From NCBI RefSeq assembly GCF_000280925.3, contig NZ_CP012109.1, positions 5,848,501 through 5,912,500 on the forward strand: a DNA stretch of 64,000 nucleotides. Reading direction: 5' to 3'. The notes beneath the pieces were generated by a model, which was given only the letters and a program-made list of their open reading frames with translations, was not told where the DNA came from and ran no database searches. The stretch is from Myxococcus hansupus. Lineage in GTDB: Bacteria; Myxococcota; Myxococcia; Myxococcales; Myxococcaceae. Position 1 is the first letter of the stretch. Each line of letters starts with the position of its first letter. The position numbers were made by a program, and so were the translations under genes. Below are positions 62,276-64,000 of the stretch, in pieces.

Positions 62276-62689
62276 CTACGGGCTGGCGACCCAGGCCACG
62301 TGGAAGTGGGCATCCAGCGTGGCCAGCGGAAAGCTCTCGGGCAGCGGAGGAAAAGGCGCGGCCTTCTTCACCGCCGACAGCGCGGCGGCATCCCAGGCCT
62401 TGGAGCCGGACTCGATGGCGATGTCCGTCGAGACGAGCTTGCCGTCTCGGCCAATCACGGCGCGGACCACCGTCTTCTTGCCCACGGCCGGCCGGGCCTT
62501 GGCCCCGGGCTGCCGCCACTTCCCCGCGACGCGCGAATAGACCTTCTGTTGATACGCCGCGTCGGTGAGGTCTTGCTGGAAGAAGGCCTGGAGCTGCGGG
62601 CTGCCCGCGGCGGCCAGGGCCACGGGCGCCAGCGCCAGAACGAGCACGGCGGCGAGGGCCAGGCGGCCCTTTCGGAACAGGGTTTCCAG
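62276..62689 (-). CDS. small secreted TonB-C-like protein
   Basis: A 137-residue protein whose last ~90 residues resemble the TonB C-terminal/energy-transducer fold (VVRAVIGRDGKLVSTDIAIE, DAAALSAVKKAAPFPPLP). From CTG 62689 the N terminus reads LETLFRKGRLALAAVLVLALAPVALA, a good signal peptide, and the CTG is preceded by a fine AGGAG with 6-nt spacing. In this frame no ATG, GTG or TTG lies upstream of a stop. The first standard start, GTG 62647, would delete the basic part of the signal. I therefore favour the CTG, a rare start codon; the GTG start stays possible. Confidence 0.65.
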   Translation of the reverse strand: METLFRKGRLALAAVLVLALAPVALAAAGSPQLQAFFQQDLTDAAYQQKVYSRVAGKWRQPGAKARPAVGKKTVVRAVIGRDGKLVSTDIAIESGSKAWDAAALSAVKKAAPFPPLPESFPLATLDAHFHVAWVASP

Positions 62690-62837
62690 AGGCGTCTCCT
62701 CGTCAAGAAGCGGCCAATGTTAGTCCGCCACCGTGTTGCCTCCAACGGCTGGGAGCGGGCCCGACTGGCGGTCCCTACCGACACAGGACACCCCGTACAG
62801 AGGTTGCGGCCTCCTGCTTCGAAAGGAGCACCCAGCC

Positions 62838-64000
62838 ATGTCCACCCATTCCGCGGGCGAGTCCACCGCCGCCCCCCTGCCCCCCAGTCCCGTCGGGACG
62901 CCGCTGCTCGGCCACATGCGCGTGCTGCGGAGCGACCCGCTCACTTTTCTACAAGCCCAGGTGCGCCAGTACGGTGACGTGGTGCGCATCCACGTCGGCC
63001 CGGCGTCCCTCGTGGTGGTCGCGCACCCGGATGGCGTGCGCCACGTCCTCCAGGACCAGGCGAAGCGCTACGGCAAGCGGACCCGGGGCCTCGCCGCGCT
63101 GCGCGAGCTGCTGGGACACGGCCTGCTCACCAGCGAAGGCAGCTTCTGGCTGCGGCAGCGCAGACTCGCGCAGCCCGCCTTCCACCGGCAGCGGCTGGCC
63201 GGCTTCGCGCGGACCATGGTGGACGCGGCGTCGGACCTCGCCAGCGAGCTGGAGGCCCGCGCGGATGCGGGCACCGCCTTCGACGTGGCCGAGGACTGCA
63301 TGCGGCTGACGCTGCGCATCGCCAGCTCCACGCTCTTCGGAAAGGACGTCAGCGGCGCGTGGCACGACATCGCGGATGCCATGGGCCGGGTGCAGGTCTT
63401 CACCTACAAGCGGCTCACCCAGGCCCTGCCCATCCCGAGGCGGCTGCCGCTGCCCACCCACCGCCGGTTCGAGCGCGACACGCATATGCTCGACCGCGTG
63501 GTGCGAGGCATCATCGAAACGCGCCGCCGCGACACCGGAGCGCACCACGACCTGCTCCAGATGATGTTGGAGCAGCAGGACGCGGACACGGGCGAGCGGA
63601 TGAGCGACACCCAACTGCGCGACGAGGTCCTCACCATGCTCCTCGCCGGGCACGAGACGACGGCGAACGCCCTGTCCTGGACCCTCATGCTGCTGTCGCA
63701 GCATCCGTCCGTGCGCCGTGATTTGGAGGCCGAGCTCGCCCAGGTGCTGGGCGGACGCAAGCCCACCGACGAGGACCTCCCCCGGCTGGCGCTCACCCGC
63801 CGCGTGGTGGACGAAGTGCTGCGCCTCTACCCGCCAGCCTGGAGCCTCTCGCGCGTCGCCATCGAGGACGACGTCATCGGGGGCTTTCGCATTCCCAAGG
63901 GGACCTACCTGCTGCTGTCGCCCTGGGTGACGCACCGGCACCCTCGCGTCTGGGACAACCCCGAGGGCTTCGACCCGGACCGCTTCCTGCCCGAACACGA
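62838..64000 (+). CDS. cytochrome P450 (3' end beyond window)
   Basis: Heme monooxygenase, 387 residues visible and still open at the window edge. ATG 62838 follows AAAGGAG. The K-helix ExxR is present as VVDEVLRLYPPAWS, and the oxygen-binding I-helix as MLLAGHETTANALSW. The PERF-like region appears as FDPDRFLPE at the very end. The Cys heme-ligand loop lies past 64000. The pattern resembles bacterial CYP102/CYP4-like fatty-acid-type P450s (HETTANALSW) but the subfamily is uncertain. It is divergent from the TonB-C-like gene. Confidence 0.9.
   Translation, partial: MSTHSAGESTAAPLPPSPVGTPLLGHMRVLRSDPLTFLQAQVRQYGDVVRIHVGPASLVVVAHPDGVRHVLQDQAKRYGKRTRGLAALRELLGHGLLTSEGSFWLRQRRLAQPAFHRQRLAGFARTMVDAASDLASELEARADAGTAFDVAEDCMRLTLRIASSTLFGKDVSGAWHDIADAMGRVQVFTYKRLTQALPIPRRLPLPTHRRFERDTHMLDRVVRGIIETRRRDTGAHHDLLQMMLEQQDADTGERMSDTQLRDEVLTMLLAGHETTANALSWTLMLLSQHPSVRRDLEAELAQVLGGRKPTDEDLPRLALTRRVVDEVLRLYPPAWSLSRVAIEDDVIGGFRIPKGTYLLLSPWVTHRHPRVWDNPEGFDPDRFLPEH

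Overview
The window is GC-rich (about 69-70%), densely coding DNA with strong third-position GC bias, so most reverse-frame ORFs are shadows. The gene set points to a myxobacterium, most likely Myxococcus, Corallococcus or a close relative: a 1302-residue one-chain PurL, many lipoproteins and metallopeptidases, a histone-H1-like tail protein, a RIO-type kinase, and AlkB-like and P450 enzymes. This assignment is inference; no rRNA or marker gene is present.

Layout. 0.2-5 kb: OPT-family transporter, a small Cys-rich lipoprotein, a short threonyl-tRNA synthetase preceded by a Thr-codon-rich leader peptide and attenuator-like hairpins, a CBS-domain protein and MsrB. 5-16.4 kb: purL, a phospholipase C/P1-nuclease-like protein, a metal-dependent-hydrolase/acyltransferase pair, secreted Cys-rich and Cys-cluster proteins, and a DUF2383 protein. 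16.6-25.4 kb: a complete assimilatory sulfate-reduction and siroheme operon, in the order APS reductase, precorrin-2 dehydrogenase, SUMT, CysD, CysN, CysJ, CysI. Most of its junctions are stop/start overlaps. Two Cys-rich leader peptides in series precede it, each followed by an intrinsic terminator. 25.4-41 kb: methyltransferase, lipoproteins, a multidomain LysM/transglycosylase protein, orphan GspC, sirtuin, AbrB-family permease, GNAT, DUF1570-like peptidase with TPRs, ALDH, CoaA, MtfA-like peptidase, an Omp85-like barrel and a serine hydrolase. 41-51 kb: two coupled RlaP-like nucleotidyltransferases, glutathione reductase, a hybrid histidine kinase broken by one frameshift, an H1-tail/EF-hand protein and a repeat-tailed RIO kinase. 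51-64 kb: oxidoreductase, pentaheme cytochrome pair, PIN protein, DEAD helicase, a TetR/NmrA-like divergent pair with double operators, AlkB-like dioxygenase, MepA, DeoD, a TonB-C-like protein and a truncated P450.

The most interesting signal is amino-acid-responsive attenuation by leader peptides, visible only as ORFs too short for routine annotation. There is one Thr leader (26 codons, 10 Thr) before a stand-alone ThrRS, and two serial Cys leaders (6 Cys each) before the sulfur operon. In two of the three, the start codon lies about 7-10 nt past a -35/-10-like element, which suggests leaderless or nearly leaderless translation.

The sulfur genes form one pathway: CysDN makes APS, the [4Fe-4S] APS reductase reduces APS directly to sulfite, and CysJI with siroheme (from the two siroheme genes) makes sulfide. 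Consistent with a PAPS-free route, the APS-kinase-like domain on CysN has lost its P-loop.
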